A stretch of DNA of 64,000 bases from Actinomadura rayongensis (GCF_009831215.1 NZ_WUTW01000008.1:124001-188000), one strand, 5' to 3'. Shown: positions 48,228 to 56,088, counted from the first letter of the stretch. Translations and numbers: made by a program. The notes: a model not told the origin generated them from the letters alone.

Positions 48228-48306
48228 CGTTAACCTCCGCTGGCTTATCGTCGCCGCCACCGTAAGCCAGTGGGTTCCCACCGACAACCGATCGGCCGGA
48301 ATCGGG

Positions 48307-48840
48307 TTACACGGCTCGCGTTACCTCGACCTCGCAGAACGAGCACCAAGCCGCTACGCGGTGCGTGCTGAGGGCGAGCAGGCCGAGCGTCCCGCACTCG
48401 GGGCACCGCTCCCGCAGGCGGATGACCTCGGGCGGGTCCAGGCGGCGGCGCGCGGCGGCGGTGAGGTGCAGCAGGCGGGCGGCGGCTGCTGTGCCGCCGG
48501 GTGCGGCCAGCGCGGACGCCAGGTTGGTCGCCAGCGCCCGCACGGGCGGGGCGGCGGCCCCAATACCGGCCAGCGCCGCCCAGGCCCGCACGGCGTCTTT
48601 CAGCTCGGCGCGCAGGTCGATGACGGTTTCGTCGGCGGGGGCGGACGGTCCCGGCGAACGTGGCGGGCCGGGCAGCTCTCGCGCGGGCCGGGCCAGGCTC
48701 CGCGCCGTTGCTGCTCCGAGCCCGGTGAGCAGGCCGGGCAGCGCGTCCAGGGCGGCGGCGACCTCTCCGTAGCAGGATTCGCAGACCGGGAGGCCGGTCA
48801 TGGTGAGATGGCCGGCGGGGCAGACTTCGCAGGCGGTCAC
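48307..48840 (-). CDS. Zinc-ribbon protein
   Basis: A 177-residue protein with two Cys clusters: N-terminal CEVCPAGH...CESC and C-terminal CPECGTLG...CSFC, with an Ala-rich helical middle (LKDAVRAWAALAGIGAAAPPVRALATNLASALAA). GTG 48840 overlaps the replication gene stop as GTGA. Paired zinc fingers around a helical core are common in actinophage proteins next to replication genes; a nucleic-acid-binding role is inferred. Confidence 0.65.
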   Translation of the reverse strand: MTACEVCPAGHLTMTGLPVCESCYGEVAAALDALPGLLTGLGAATARSLARPARELPGPPRSPGPSAPADETVIDLRAELKDAVRAWAALAGIGAAAPPVRALATNLASALAAPGGTAAAARLLHLTAAARRRLDPPEVIRLRERCPECGTLGLLALSTHRVAAWCSFCEVEVTRAV

Positions 48841-49982
48841 CGGGGTTCTCCTTCGGGGCCGGGGCCGGGCTGTGCGCTGAGGTCGTCAGGGTCCGGGGGG
48901 CTGGTGACCTGGCTGTCCGGCGGGCCGTCGCTTGGGGCGCTCGTCCTGGTGCTGCTGGCCTTGTCGCTGATGCTTGTGGCGGAGGGGCCGCCGGGCGGTG
49001 ACGGGCGCGCACGTCGGCACATGGGACAGCGCTCGGGGCCTGTGGCCCCGTGCGGGCAGGGGTGGGAAGGCATGGCGTCGGTAAGGGCTTCGGTGAGGCT
49101 TCGCCGGGACGGGTCGCCCTCGGTGGGCAGGAACGCGGCGGGGTCGGCGCGCAGGGCGGCGGCGACGTAGGCTCGCGGGTCGGAGACCTGCCGTCCGCGC
49201 AGGATCAGCCGGGCGACGCCGCTGGCGTGGTCGGCGCTGACCTGGCGGCCGGTGAGGGCGCGCAGTTCGGCGGCGACAGCGGGGCCGAGCGGATGCGGTT
49301 CCTCCTCGCGTGCGCGCGTGCGTGCGCAACGGTCCGCAGGATGACGATCTACAGAACCCCTAAGTACCTCTGTCTCTGTCTCTGGCGACGATTCGCGATC
49401 GGTTTGCGATCGCGTTTGCGATCGATTCGCGACACTTCCGGCCACTGAGTCAGCCGCATCGTTCGAGGTCGGCGAATTATCCACAGAGTTGTCCCCAGGC
49501 GAAAGCGTGTCGGCGTCCGGGCGTCGGCTTACGCGTTGACGCGGGTCGACTTTGCCTTTCCTTGACTGTCCGGCCGGGGAGTTCGGCGGGTGGCTCCGTT
49601 CGGGGTGGCAGTGGACGCAGCCCGCGAGGCGAACTCCCTGGCGGACGTGCCACCGGATGTGGTTGCCCAGGCTTCCGGTCTCGCCGCGAGCTTGGCGAAG
49701 CTGATCGACTTCGGCAGCGCTGCGCTGGTGCCGGAGGTAGTCGTGCATCCGCACGCCGTCGCGGGTCTGCTCGACCAGTCCGGCGGCCAGCAGTTCGGCG
49801 CGGGCGCGGGGCGTCCCGCGCTTGGCCCACGTCGCGCCTGGAATGTGGCCGTCGGTCAGGTGGCGCGAGCACCAGCACCAGCAGGTGATCAGCAGCCGGA
49901 ACGCGCGGTCGGACAGGGCTTCGATCTTGGGATGGTCGGGCATCCCGTCGTGGAGCCTGATGTAGGTGCGAACGTCGCTCAT
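48837..49982 (-). CDS. Phage replication initiation protein
   Basis: A 381-residue protein. The N-terminus (RTYIRLHDGMPDHPKIEALSDRAFRLLITCWCWCSRHLTDGHIPGATW) is a winged-helix domain usual for actinophage replisome organisers. A second part has CVHCHPERS, then a low-complexity middle rich in Ser/Asp/Arg, and a C-terminal LTGRQVSADHASGVARLILRGRQVSDPRAYVAAAL helical domain that may recruit helicase. The middle of the gene contains iterons and DnaA boxes, so the origin probably lies inside the gene, as in lambda O. Confidence 0.75.
   Translation of the reverse strand: MSDVRTYIRLHDGMPDHPKIEALSDRAFRLLITCWCWCSRHLTDGHIPGATWAKRGTPRARAELLAAGLVEQTRDGVRMHDYLRHQRSAAEVDQLRQARGETGSLGNHIRWHVRQGVRLAGCVHCHPERSHPPNSPAGQSRKGKVDPRQRVSRRPDADTLSPGDNSVDNSPTSNDAADSVAGSVANRSQTRSQTDRESSPETETEVLRGSVDRHPADRCARTRAREEEPHPLGPAVAAELRALTGRQVSADHASGVARLILRGRQVSDPRAYVAAALRADPAAFLPTEGDPSRRSLTEALTDAMPSHPCPHGATGPERCPMCRRARPSPPGGPSATSISDKASSTRTSAPSDGPPDSQVTSPPDPDDLSAQPGPGPEGEPR
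49389..49433. repeat. Iterons of the putative prophage origin
   Basis: Four close copies of a GATTCGCGATCG / GTTTGCGATCG word follow each other inside the replication gene. The phase is about 11-13 bases. Base composition is clearly different from the rest of the gene. Confidence 0.6.
49477..49497. promoter_or_regulatory. DnaA boxes next to the iterons
   Basis: TTATCCACA (49477-49485) is a perfect DnaA box, and TTGTCCCCA (49489-49497) differs by one base from the actinobacterial TTGTCCACA. Both are about 45-60 bases from the iterons. Confidence 0.6.
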
Positions 49983-50155
49983 CGGGGCCGTGCTCTCTCA
50001 GGTGCGGAGTCTGGCGGTGGATCGGGTGGGCTGGTGAACAGCAGGTGCAGCAGAGCTACGAGTTCGCGCAGCGGGCCAGCCGGCAGCGGAGTGACTTGGG
50101 GGCGGTACCGCTCGGCCAGCAGGGCGCGAACCCGGTCGTCCAGTTCGTCAGCCAC
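49979..50155 (-). CDS. Small hypothetical protein before the replication gene
   Basis: A 58-residue protein from GTG 50155 (GGAGG eight bases upstream), overlapping the replication gene start by four bases. The sequence MADELDDRVRALLAERYRPQVTPLPAGPLRELVALLHLLFTSPPDPPPDS is helical with a Pro-rich end. No known motif. Overlap, ribosome binding site and codon use support it as a gene. Confidence 0.6.
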   Translation of the reverse strand: MADELDDRVRALLAERYRPQVTPLPAGPLRELVALLHLLFTSPPDPPPDSAPERARPR

Positions 50156-50227
50156 GGGCGCGCCTCCGGGGGCGGGCGGGAACGCAGCGGGCCGCCCGCC
50201 CTCGGCTGGGAGCGGGCGGCCCGCTGG

Positions 50228-50791
50228 TCAGAACGGCGGTTCGGTGGAGGCGGCCGGGGGCGCTGGGGGCGCAGTAGGCGGCGTGGGGGCCGTGCCGGGT
50301 GGCCAGGCGCCCCCGGCGGCCGGGGGCGCATATGGCGCGCTGGGGGTCGCCTGCGGGGTGGCCGGGGCGGCGGGCAGCGCGGCGGCCGGGGCGGTGGGGG
50401 GCGGGGCCGGGGAGCCGGTCAGGTAGTGCGGAGCGTAGGCGGTCAGCCACGCCCGGACTTTCTCGGTGTCGGTGGGGCCGGGGTCGGTCAGCTCCAGGGC
50501 TTCCTTGCCCTGGACGGTGACCTTGACGAGCCGCCCGTATCCCCAGCCGAACCGCTGGCGCGCCTTGAGCTGGCGCACCAGCCGCACCCCGTAGATGCCC
50601 GCCTTGGGGCGGTCGCCCTCGCCGTCCAGGACGACGATCGCGGCGTCCGCCTCGTCGCGCAGGTCGCCCGTTTTGAACGGGTTGGCCACGTTCTCGCGGA
50701 TGGTGATGTCGAGCAGGAGCAGCAGACGGCCCAGCAAGTCGTCCATGCCCGCACCTCCGCCGGGAGGGACGGAGAAGGGGTCAGCGGTCAT
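50228..50791 (-). CDS. Putative single-strand-binding-like protein with SSB-type tail
   Basis: A 187-residue protein from ATG 50791. The N-terminal 115 residues are a beta-rich domain (DITIRENVANPFKTGDLRDEADAAIVVLDGEGDRPKAGIYGVRLVRQLKARQRFGWGYGRLVKVTVQGKEALEL). The rest is a long disordered Pro/Ala/Gly tail ending in STEPPF. SSB proteins of actinobacteria end in a similar EPPF tip, which recruits partner proteins. It is placed among recombination genes. I infer a DNA-binding protein with an SSB-like interaction tip; the core is not an obvious OB fold by eye. Confidence 0.5.
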   Translation of the reverse strand: MTADPFSVPPGGGAGMDDLLGRLLLLLDITIRENVANPFKTGDLRDEADAAIVVLDGEGDRPKAGIYGVRLVRQLKARQRFGWGYGRLVKVTVQGKEALELTDPGPTDTEKVRAWLTAYAPHYLTGSPAPPPTAPAAALPAAPATPQATPSAPYAPPAAGGAWPPGTAPTPPTAPPAPPAASTEPPF

Positions 50792-50804
50792 GTTCGGGCA
50801 CTCC

Positions 50805-51629
50805 TTATTCCCAGTTGTCCAGGCGCCCGCTGCGCTTGGAGCGGTTGTAGGCGCGGATGACGGTGTCGGCGACGGCGGCGGCGACCGTGCCGCCCTGGAT
50901 CTGGCGGACGCCACGGGCCGCGCCCAGGAGCCCCGCCGGGCCGCCGGGGTAGGACGCGAGCCGGTCGGCGAGAGCGGTGGCGTCGACCCGGTCGCCGTCG
51001 CGCAGGAACACCAGGCCGATCCCCAGGAGCAGGTCTCCGTGGACGGCTTCGCGGCGGTGGCCCCACGCGCGGGTCACGGTTTGCAGCACCCGCGCGACGG
51101 CCAGGCCGTTCCCGGATGAGCCGATCTGGCGGGGGCCGCCCTTGTAGATCTGCTGGAGCGCGACCACGGCGTAGATGTTCGTACTGCTTTGCCGGTGGCT
51201 GATCTCCCAGCCGTACGCTTCGGCGAGGCGGGTGATCTCCACGGCGGCGGCGTCGCCCTCGGCGCGCAGCGCCAGGAACAGGGCGAGAGGCTGGACCTTC
51301 CGGGAGTCGTTCAAGCGCCGGAACAGCGCGGCTTCCTCGGCCGGTGTCAGCCCGTCGTAGACGCGGCAGTCCACCGAGGTGTCGGCGTGCCCGGCGCGGC
51401 GCAGCAGTTCCGCGCGGTGCTGGCCGTCCAGGATCACGCACTCGCCCGACGCGCGGCGGCTGACCGACAGGACGCCGAGCGCGCTGGGATCGTAGGCCGC
51501 GACGCGCCGGTCCACCCATGCGCCGTCCAAGAGGCGGGTGTTGACGGTGTGGTCGGTGACGAGCTTGGACAGCGGCAGCCGCTCCAGGCTCGGGGTGCTG
51601 CTGTCGTTCTGCTCGGCCTTAGCTGGCAC
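50805..51629 (-). CDS. ParB-like nuclease-domain protein
   Basis: A 274-residue protein with a ParB/Srx-type N-terminal domain: LPLSKLVTDHTVNTRLLDGAWVDRRVAAYDPSALGVLSVSRRASGECVILDGQHRAELLRRAG, where DGQHR corresponds to the GxxR box. Then a helical part (LTPAEEAALFRRLNDSRKVQPLALFLALRAEGDAAAVEITRL) seen in DUF6551-type proteins. It overlaps the preceding HTH gene by 11 bases. It may act in partition, regulation or nicking; the exact role is open. Confidence 0.75.
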   Translation of the reverse strand: MPAKAEQNDSSTPSLERLPLSKLVTDHTVNTRLLDGAWVDRRVAAYDPSALGVLSVSRRASGECVILDGQHRAELLRRAGHADTSVDCRVYDGLTPAEEAALFRRLNDSRKVQPLALFLALRAEGDAAAVEITRLAEAYGWEISHRQSSTNIYAVVALQQIYKGGPRQIGSSGNGLAVARVLQTVTRAWGHRREAVHGDLLLGIGLVFLRDGDRVDATALADRLASYPGGPAGLLGAARGVRQIQGGTVAAAVADTVIRAYNRSKRSGRLDNWE

Positions 51630-52197
51630 GGCTGTACTCCCTCATGAGGTTGATGTAGCGGCGCAGGGTGCGGACCGATGCGCCAAGGTCGTCCGCCCAC
51701 TGGGCGGCCTGCGCGGGGGTGATGGACGCGTCCAGGTCGGGCAAGACCTGGACCATGCCCCGCAGGTTCCAGACGAGGTGATTGATCACCTGATCGGCCG
51801 GGCGGCGCGGCAGCACCCGGCCGGAAGCCGGACGCGCGACGGAGCCGGGTCCAGCGGCCGATTCGGGGGCCAGAGCCGGGAGCCCGGCCCGTGCGCGGCT
51901 GACCGTGGTGCGGCCCAGGCCCGTGACGGCCGAGGTGGCGCGCGTGCTCAAACCGGCGTCGGAGAGGCTGAGCACCAGATCCCGCCGCGCGGCAGGCGTC
52001 AACGGCATCCGGTCCGCGCCGAACTCGGTCGTGCAGTAGTCCCGCCACCTGCGGTAGTCCAGGGCGGCCCAGGCCCGGCCCTCGTAGGCCCGGACGATCA
52101 GGTCGCACGCCTGCGCTCCCGCCGCGCGGATCTGCTCGGTCAGCGCGCGGGCCTCCTCCGGGCTCAAGTGCGCAGGCTCGGCGGCATGGTCAGTCAC
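51619..52197 (-). CDS. DNA-binding HTH protein
   Basis: A 192-residue protein. ALDYRRWRDYCTTEFGADRMPLTPAARRDLVLSLSDAGLSTRATSAVTGLGRTTVSRARAGLPAL is a helix-turn-helix of a type common in actinomycete plasmids and phages. A helical C-terminus (DQVINHLVWNLRGMVQVLPDLDASITPAQAAQWADDLGASVRTLRRYINLMREYSRAS) could form dimers. Operon with ParB-like and Cas4-like genes suggests replication or recombination control. Confidence 0.7.
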   Translation of the reverse strand: MTDHAAEPAHLSPEEARALTEQIRAAGAQACDLIVRAYEGRAWAALDYRRWRDYCTTEFGADRMPLTPAARRDLVLSLSDAGLSTRATSAVTGLGRTTVSRARAGLPALAPESAAGPGSVARPASGRVLPRRPADQVINHLVWNLRGMVQVLPDLDASITPAQAAQWADDLGASVRTLRRYINLMREYSRAS

Positions 52198-52203
52198 GTG
52201 TCC

Positions 52204-52959
52204 TCATTTCTCGCCAGCGCCGGGGCAGCCGTCTCCGCCGCCCGGCTGATACCAGTCGCACCACTCGCACAAGCGGGACGGCGATGCCGCGACGGCGGCC
52301 GGAGTCAGCCCCCGCAGGGACTCCAGCCGGTCAATGGCGGCGTCGGCCACGGCCCGGTCGTACGGCGTCACCCACGCGTGGACGTCGCTCAACGTCCCGT
52401 CCACGGGCAGCCACACCAGCGCCACCCGCTCCGGGCTCTCCCCGGCGGCGGCCAATCCCGCCCCATAGGTCTGGAGCTGCGTCACGTAGTTGCGCGGCGC
52501 GGCCCCGCTGCGCCGCAAAGCGCGGATCTTGGCCTTCTTGGTCGTCTTCCAGTCGACCGCGAGGCGTTCACGCCGGTCGTACAGATCCGCCGTCCCCGAC
52601 ACGCCCCGGTAGCTCACCCGGTGCTCGACCAGGAACCGGCCCGCCCCGCCGTCCACGGCGCGCATCTGCTCAGCCATCCACCCGTGGATCGCCGTGCCGA
52701 CCAGCGCCGCCCACGGGTCCGCGCCGAAGTTCAGCTTCGGCACCCCGAGCGCGCCGTACACGAGCTTCTTGTCGCAATCGGTCCCGAGGCCGGACGGCCC
52801 GACGCTGCGTTGCAGCGACCGCGCCGTGGTGATGCTCCGCTGGAAGATCAGCTCGGCCACCCACCGCGCCAGCGCCGCCCCTTCGGGGTCGGTCGGCACC
52901 TCGTCCAAGGGGACGGGCGTTCCCGCCGGCACTTGGAAGAGTTCGGCGTCGGTGCTCAC
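52204..52959 (-). CDS. Cas4/RecB-like PD-(D/E)XK exonuclease
   Basis: A 251-residue nuclease. GTADLYDRRERLAVDWKTTKKAK gives the D...DxK active site, with GTAIHGWMAEQM as the upstream His motif and YVTQLQTYGAGLAAAGE as the QxxxY motif. Cys in GTDCDKK and the C-terminal CEWCDWYQPGGGDGCPG would hold a [4Fe-4S] cluster, as in Cas4 and AddB. No CRISPR array or cas gene is near. It is likely the exonuclease of the phage recombination system. It overlaps the next gene by four bases. Confidence 0.88.
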   Translation of the reverse strand: MSTDAELFQVPAGTPVPLDEVPTDPEGAALARWVAELIFQRSITTARSLQRSVGPSGLGTDCDKKLVYGALGVPKLNFGADPWAALVGTAIHGWMAEQMRAVDGGAGRFLVEHRVSYRGVSGTADLYDRRERLAVDWKTTKKAKIRALRRSGAAPRNYVTQLQTYGAGLAAAGESPERVALVWLPVDGTLSDVHAWVTPYDRAVADAAIDRLESLRGLTPAAVAASPSRLCEWCDWYQPGGGDGCPGAGEK

Positions 52960-53393
52960 CGGACCGCCCTCTCAGCGGCCATCCGCGCCAGCGCCGGAAC
53001 GCACGCGTCCATCTGCCCGTCATCGCGGGCCGTCATCGCCAGCGCGTACAGGCTCGCCTCGTCCCCGTTGACGGCGGCAGAGACCATCCGCGCGGCCCAC
53101 CGCACCGCATACGGCGCGTCGTCCACGTCCAGCTCCCGCCCGTCAAGGCTGGTGAGCGAGAAGCCGAAGAACGCGTCCCGCCGCGCCGCCTCGCGCCGCC
53201 ACGGCCCGGCGGCCTGGATCGCCAGGTACATCACCGTCGCAATGGCGGTCGAAGTGCCCAGCGCCCGGCCCATCAGCGCGTAGAGGGCCACGACGGACCG
53301 GTCGTCCCCGGCCCCGGCGGCGCGGACCATCCCCTTCACCAGGTGCCGCCACAGCTTGCGCTCCAATCGCGTCAGGCCCGGCGCGGTCCTCAC
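52956..53393 (-). CDS. Hypothetical phage protein
   Basis: A 145-residue protein from GTG 53393, GTGA overlap with the XRE gene stop. It is helical (LTRLERKLWRHLVKGMVRAAGAGDDRSVVALYALMGRALGTSTAIATVMYLAIQAAGPW) with a patch that could be a buried hydrophobic helix. Not recognised. Operon position points to a role with the nuclease downstream. Confidence 0.6.
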   Translation of the reverse strand: MRTAPGLTRLERKLWRHLVKGMVRAAGAGDDRSVVALYALMGRALGTSTAIATVMYLAIQAAGPWRREAARRDAFFGFSLTSLDGRELDVDDAPYAVRWAARMVSAAVNGDEASLYALAMTARDDGQMDACVPALARMAAERAVR

Positions 53394-53758
53394 TTGGCTT
53401 CTCCGGTCGGCGTGCCGATCTGGCGGTGGGACGGGACGGGCCACTGGCGGGTCCGGCGGATGCGCCGGTGGCTGATCGCGCGCCCGACCCGAGCGCGCCC
53501 CGCTGTGGTCGGCGCCGTCCGGTCGCACGGTTCCGGCGGTATCTCGAAAAGGCAGTACGGACCGGCGCCGAGCGCTTCGGCAATCGCGAACGCCAGTTCC
53601 CGCGACACCCGGCGTTCGCCTCGGGCGAGATGGTCGATAAGGCTGGGGTGGCAGCCGACTTCCCGCGCGAGAGCGCGCAAGGAGATGCCCCGAACCTTGG
53701 CCAGAACTTTAAGTGACCCGGGGTCCCGGATCTTCACACCGGTAATCGGCGCAGGCAT
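53390..53758 (-). CDS. XRE-family regulator (repressor/Cro-like)
   Basis: A 122-residue protein from ATG 53758 (GGGGAGACG upstream). DPGSLKVLAKVRGISLRALAREVGCHPSLIDHLARGERRVSRELAFAIAEALG is a Cro/CI-type helix-turn-helix. The C-terminus is basic. It is the first gene of the long minus-strand early operon, and a strong palindrome lies upstream. It is a good candidate for the early switch regulator; there is no CI-like cleavage domain. Confidence 0.85.
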   Translation of the reverse strand: MPAPITGVKIRDPGSLKVLAKVRGISLRALAREVGCHPSLIDHLARGERRVSRELAFAIAEALGAGPYCLFEIPPEPCDRTAPTTAGRARVGRAISHRRIRRTRQWPVPSHRQIGTPTGEAK

Positions 53759-54135
53759 ACGTCTCCCCTCGGGGTAGTGCGATGAGAAGAAGATCAACGC
53801 GGCGCGGCGCGCGGCTCGGCGTGCGGATCGCTTCTGTTCTATCCGATGCGCCAGACAGCCAGGGGCGCCAGGTTCTGTAGGCAATCAAGGCCGACGTCTC
53901 CTGGGCGAGACCGGGCGCGGATGGGCGCATCCGGGAAACGATCTGTAGGCAGGACATATGCCCACTGCATAGGAGTGACATAAGTCACTCCAGATGCCTG
54001 GCGGCAAGCATCAACGCAGGTGGTTGCCCCGGATGATCTCGTGCTTCCTGGCGATCTGCGACATGGCAAGCCAATGTTAGGGCAGCCCGAATAGGCGCAC
54101 GGCCTAGCCTGTGCGCCTATTTCGATAGATCGGAA
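53759..54135. other. Regulatory gap upstream of the XRE gene
   Basis: I see no gene in this gap. It holds the 20-bp palindrome at 53972-53991, a possible minus-strand promoter (TTATGT, 17 bases, CATATG, about 53955-53985) and AT-richer bases toward 54120. Confidence 0.5.
53972..53991. promoter_or_regulatory. 20-bp palindromic operator
   Basis: GGAGTGAC-ATAA-GTCACTCC, perfect 8-bp arms. It lies upstream of the XRE gene and overlaps the promoter-like sequence. Its GTGAC half-site also occurs, inverted, in the 15-bp sites at 33-36 kb. Confidence 0.6.
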
Positions 54136-54339
54136 TCAGCCCGCGTCGCTCCACCGGCTTGCGAACGACTTCTCTATCCTGTCGAGGTCGTCACGCCGGT
54201 AGGCATAGCGATTGCCGAACTTCAGCCATCCGGTGAGCTTCCCGGCTCGGCGTAGACCGCCGAGGTAGTTCCGCGACACCCCGAACCGGCCGCACAGCTC
54301 GTTCTCGGTGATGTAGAGATCGGGATCGGGCAAAGGCAT
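54136..54339 (-). CDS. Excisionase-like HTH protein
   Basis: A 67-residue protein from ATG 54339: LYITENELCGRFGVSRNYLGGLRRAGKLTGWLKFGNRYAYRRDDLDRIEKSFASRW. This is the MerR/HTH_17 winged-helix pattern of Xis proteins that bend DNA and direct integrase to excision. It lies 372 bases from the integrase gene on the same strand, the expected place. Confidence 0.8.
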   Translation of the reverse strand: MPLPDPDLYITENELCGRFGVSRNYLGGLRRAGKLTGWLKFGNRYAYRRDDLDRIEKSFASRWSDAG

Positions 54340-54710
54340 CTCGAACAGCCTCCAACAGTCGTGTGATCGGGCGAGCGCATGAGTGGGAGGGGCCGCCCGA
54401 AGGGGAAAGGTCAAGGCTGGGAGCGGCTCGTCCAGCGCGGCCAAGGCCAGCGCGACTCAGACGGCGTGCAACGTCCAACCGGACGCCAATTAACCACAGG
54501 AGCACTCGCCCGCGCACCAGCCCTCCACTGCGCCGCAAGCAGACCCGCCCGCACAAGCCCGTTCGGTAGGCGGCCCTAAGCCCGTGCAGGGCGAAGGGCC
54601 GCCATCCGTCCGCCTACCGAATCGGATCGCCCGCTGTGACTGATGTCACTGCGCACGAAGAAGATCGGGCGTGCCGCGCTGTAGCCAGCGCGTACTACGA
54701 GGGTTTCCCG
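54340..54710. other. Gap between integrase and Xis-like gene
   Basis: Plus-strand frames of 60-70 codons exist (for example from ATG 54379, MSGRGRPKGKGQGWERL) but have weak ribosome binding sites and poor codon bias, so I do not call them. The main content is a nested inverted repeat at 54562-54621. Confidence 0.45.
54562..54621. terminator. Nested inverted repeat between int and xis
   Basis: Outer arms TTCGGTAGGCGG (54562-54573) and complement (54610-54621); a competing inner stem GGCGGCCCT (54569-54577) with AGGGCCGCC (54595-54603). The arms overlap, so two alternative folds are possible. It may be a terminator or a retroregulation-like element for integrase. Confidence 0.5.
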
Positions 54711-55892
54711 CTACGCGGCCAGTCCCAGATGTTCCCGTCGAACGCGGGGCACGATCCCGCCTATGTACGGGCGGATGTTCTCGATCTGCTTGCGCGTCAG
54801 TCGTACATAACGTGCTGTTGCGCCAGTGTGTCGGACGTGACCCAGGACAAGTTTGAGGCTGTTCTCCGGAATCTCGCGATCTTCCAAGGTCGTGGCAAAG
54901 CCGCGCCGGAATGAGTGGAATCCGCGGACCCCGGTAATGCCGTGCTCCCGTTCGGCTAGGTCGGCCGCCTCTCGTAGAAGATGTCGCGCCAGATCGGCGT
55001 AGATCCTCGTTCCCCTGCGGGTGGCGAACAATGGCTCGTGCCCCCGCCGCCCCTTTGTTCGGCGCATCAACAGCTCGACCAGCGGATCATCATCGGAGTC
55101 CGGGAGCGGGAAATCACGAAACGCTGCCCTTGACTTCCCCTTGTCTCGTGCCAGCCCCACCTTGTAGCGCAGCACCTGCCGGACGACGACCACACGGCGT
55201 TTCCAGTCGACGGAGTCGACATCAAGTGCAGCGCCTTCTTGCCAGCGGAAGCCCGTGCCCTGGAGCAGGGCGAAGAAGTCTCCCGCGAGCCCGTCCGGGT
55301 CGATGGGTTTCTCGCCCTGGGGGCCTGGCTCGGCGAGGGCGTAGGCGCACGTCAGAAAGGCTGGGGCGTCATCCGGTAGGAGGATCGGCTGTTCGTTTAT
55401 CTCGTGGGACAACTCGCGCGCTGTGAGCTGGCATGGGTTTGCGCGCTCGCGCCACTCGCTGTCGATCGCCCACTTGAAAACGGGGAACAGCACCGACGAG
55501 TGCAGAACGCGCAATGAGCTTGGTGCCAGCTTCTTGCTTGCCCGGTCTAGGACTTCGCGAATGTCCTCGGAGCCGATCTCGTTGATGTCCATGTTCCCGA
55601 TGACCGGGAAAACATGGAGACGGAGGCATTCCAAATACCGTTCGACTGTAGAAGGGACGACCTTCTTCTTCCGTCGTGTGTCGACGTAGGCCAGTGCGAC
55701 TTTTCGGTACGTGCGTCCGCCCGACTTGGGCTTATTGACCTGGCGGGGATCCACCATCCCATTCGCCATGAGCGCGATCTTAAAATCTACGACCTCGTTG
55801 CGGCTTTCGGAGGTAAATGATTTGGAACCGTTGTTCCAACGTATCCGCCACTTGCCGTTGTCCAGCTTTTTGATCTTTGGGTCCTGCGCCAC
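54711..55892 (-). CDS. int: Tyrosine recombinase (phage integrase)
   Basis: A 393-residue integrase. I chose GTG 55892 (AGGGAGACC upstream), giving the usual N-terminal arm-binding domain AQDPKIKKLDNGKWRIRWN; GTG 55949 would add 19 residues. Core-binding region at about 60-165, then the catalytic domain with Arg216 (GTGFRWQEG), a beta-hairpin Lys region (about 253), His326 and Arg329 (HSFRRG), His352 (LGHVRH) and Tyr362 (ARYVRL). All active-site residues are present. The adjacent attR and arm sites lie upstream of its start. Confidence 0.95.
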   Translation of the reverse strand: MAQDPKIKKLDNGKWRIRWNNGSKSFTSESRNEVVDFKIALMANGMVDPRQVNKPKSGGRTYRKVALAYVDTRRKKKVVPSTVERYLECLRLHVFPVIGNMDINEIGSEDIREVLDRASKKLAPSSLRVLHSSVLFPVFKWAIDSEWRERANPCQLTARELSHEINEQPILLPDDAPAFLTCAYALAEPGPQGEKPIDPDGLAGDFFALLQGTGFRWQEGAALDVDSVDWKRRVVVVRQVLRYKVGLARDKGKSRAAFRDFPLPDSDDDPLVELLMRRTKGRRGHEPLFATRRGTRIYADLARHLLREAADLAEREHGITGVRGFHSFRRGFATTLEDREIPENSLKLVLGHVRHTGATARYVRLTRKQIENIRPYIGGIVPRVRREHLGLAA

Positions 55893-55971
55893 CTGGTCTC
55901 CCTGACCGTTGGCGGACGACCCCTCCCAAACCGCATCTTTCCAGGTCACAGCAACTTTCGTGAACCGTGCC

Positions 55972-55991
55972 GGGTGTAACGTCGGTGTAAG
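55972..55991. repeat. Right integrase arm-type sites
   Basis: GGGTGTAACG (55972-55981) and GGTGTAAG (55984-55991) in direct orientation, 52-71 bases from the attR core. The first is identical to 13233-13242; the second is the complement of 13265-13272. Confidence 0.6.
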
Positions 55992-56042
55992 TGGGACCGC
56001 TCCGCGTACGAAAGGCCAGGTCAGATAGCCAAACGTGGGTTA

Positions 56043-56063
56043 TCCAAGGTAGGCCAGGGAAGC
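56043..56063. repeat. attR core
   Basis: TCCAAGGTA, GG, CCAGGGA, A, GC. It matches the attL core at 18 of 21 positions and lies 25 bases upstream of dodecin. Confidence 0.75.
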
Positions 56064-56088
56064 AGGAAGTCGACACAGGGGAGTGCAG

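Larger units (their letters stand above)
13121..56063. mobile_element. Integrated temperate siphovirus-like prophage, about 42.9 kb
   Basis: The element is bounded by imperfect core repeats at 13121-13141 and 56043-56063 and contains tyrosine integrase, Xis-like protein, repressor-like regulators, replication and recombination genes, endolysin, holin-like proteins, terminases, portal, MuF-like protein, scaffold, capsid, connectors, tail chaperones, tape measure and tail tip genes. A long tape measure with no sheath gene indicates a long non-contractile tail. Most genes look intact; the scaffold gene has a frame break. It is inserted between DUF3099 and dodecin, not in a tRNA gene. Confidence 0.93.

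Noticed and set aside
52204..52959. Cas4-like nuclease as a sign of a CRISPR system
   Set aside because: No array of repeats and no other cas gene is present. Its place among phage recombination genes explains it as a phage exonuclease.
54636..54914. Plus-strand frame of 92 codons with Cys-rich end
   Set aside because: Most of it is antisense to the conserved C-terminus of integrase, and it has no ribosome binding site.
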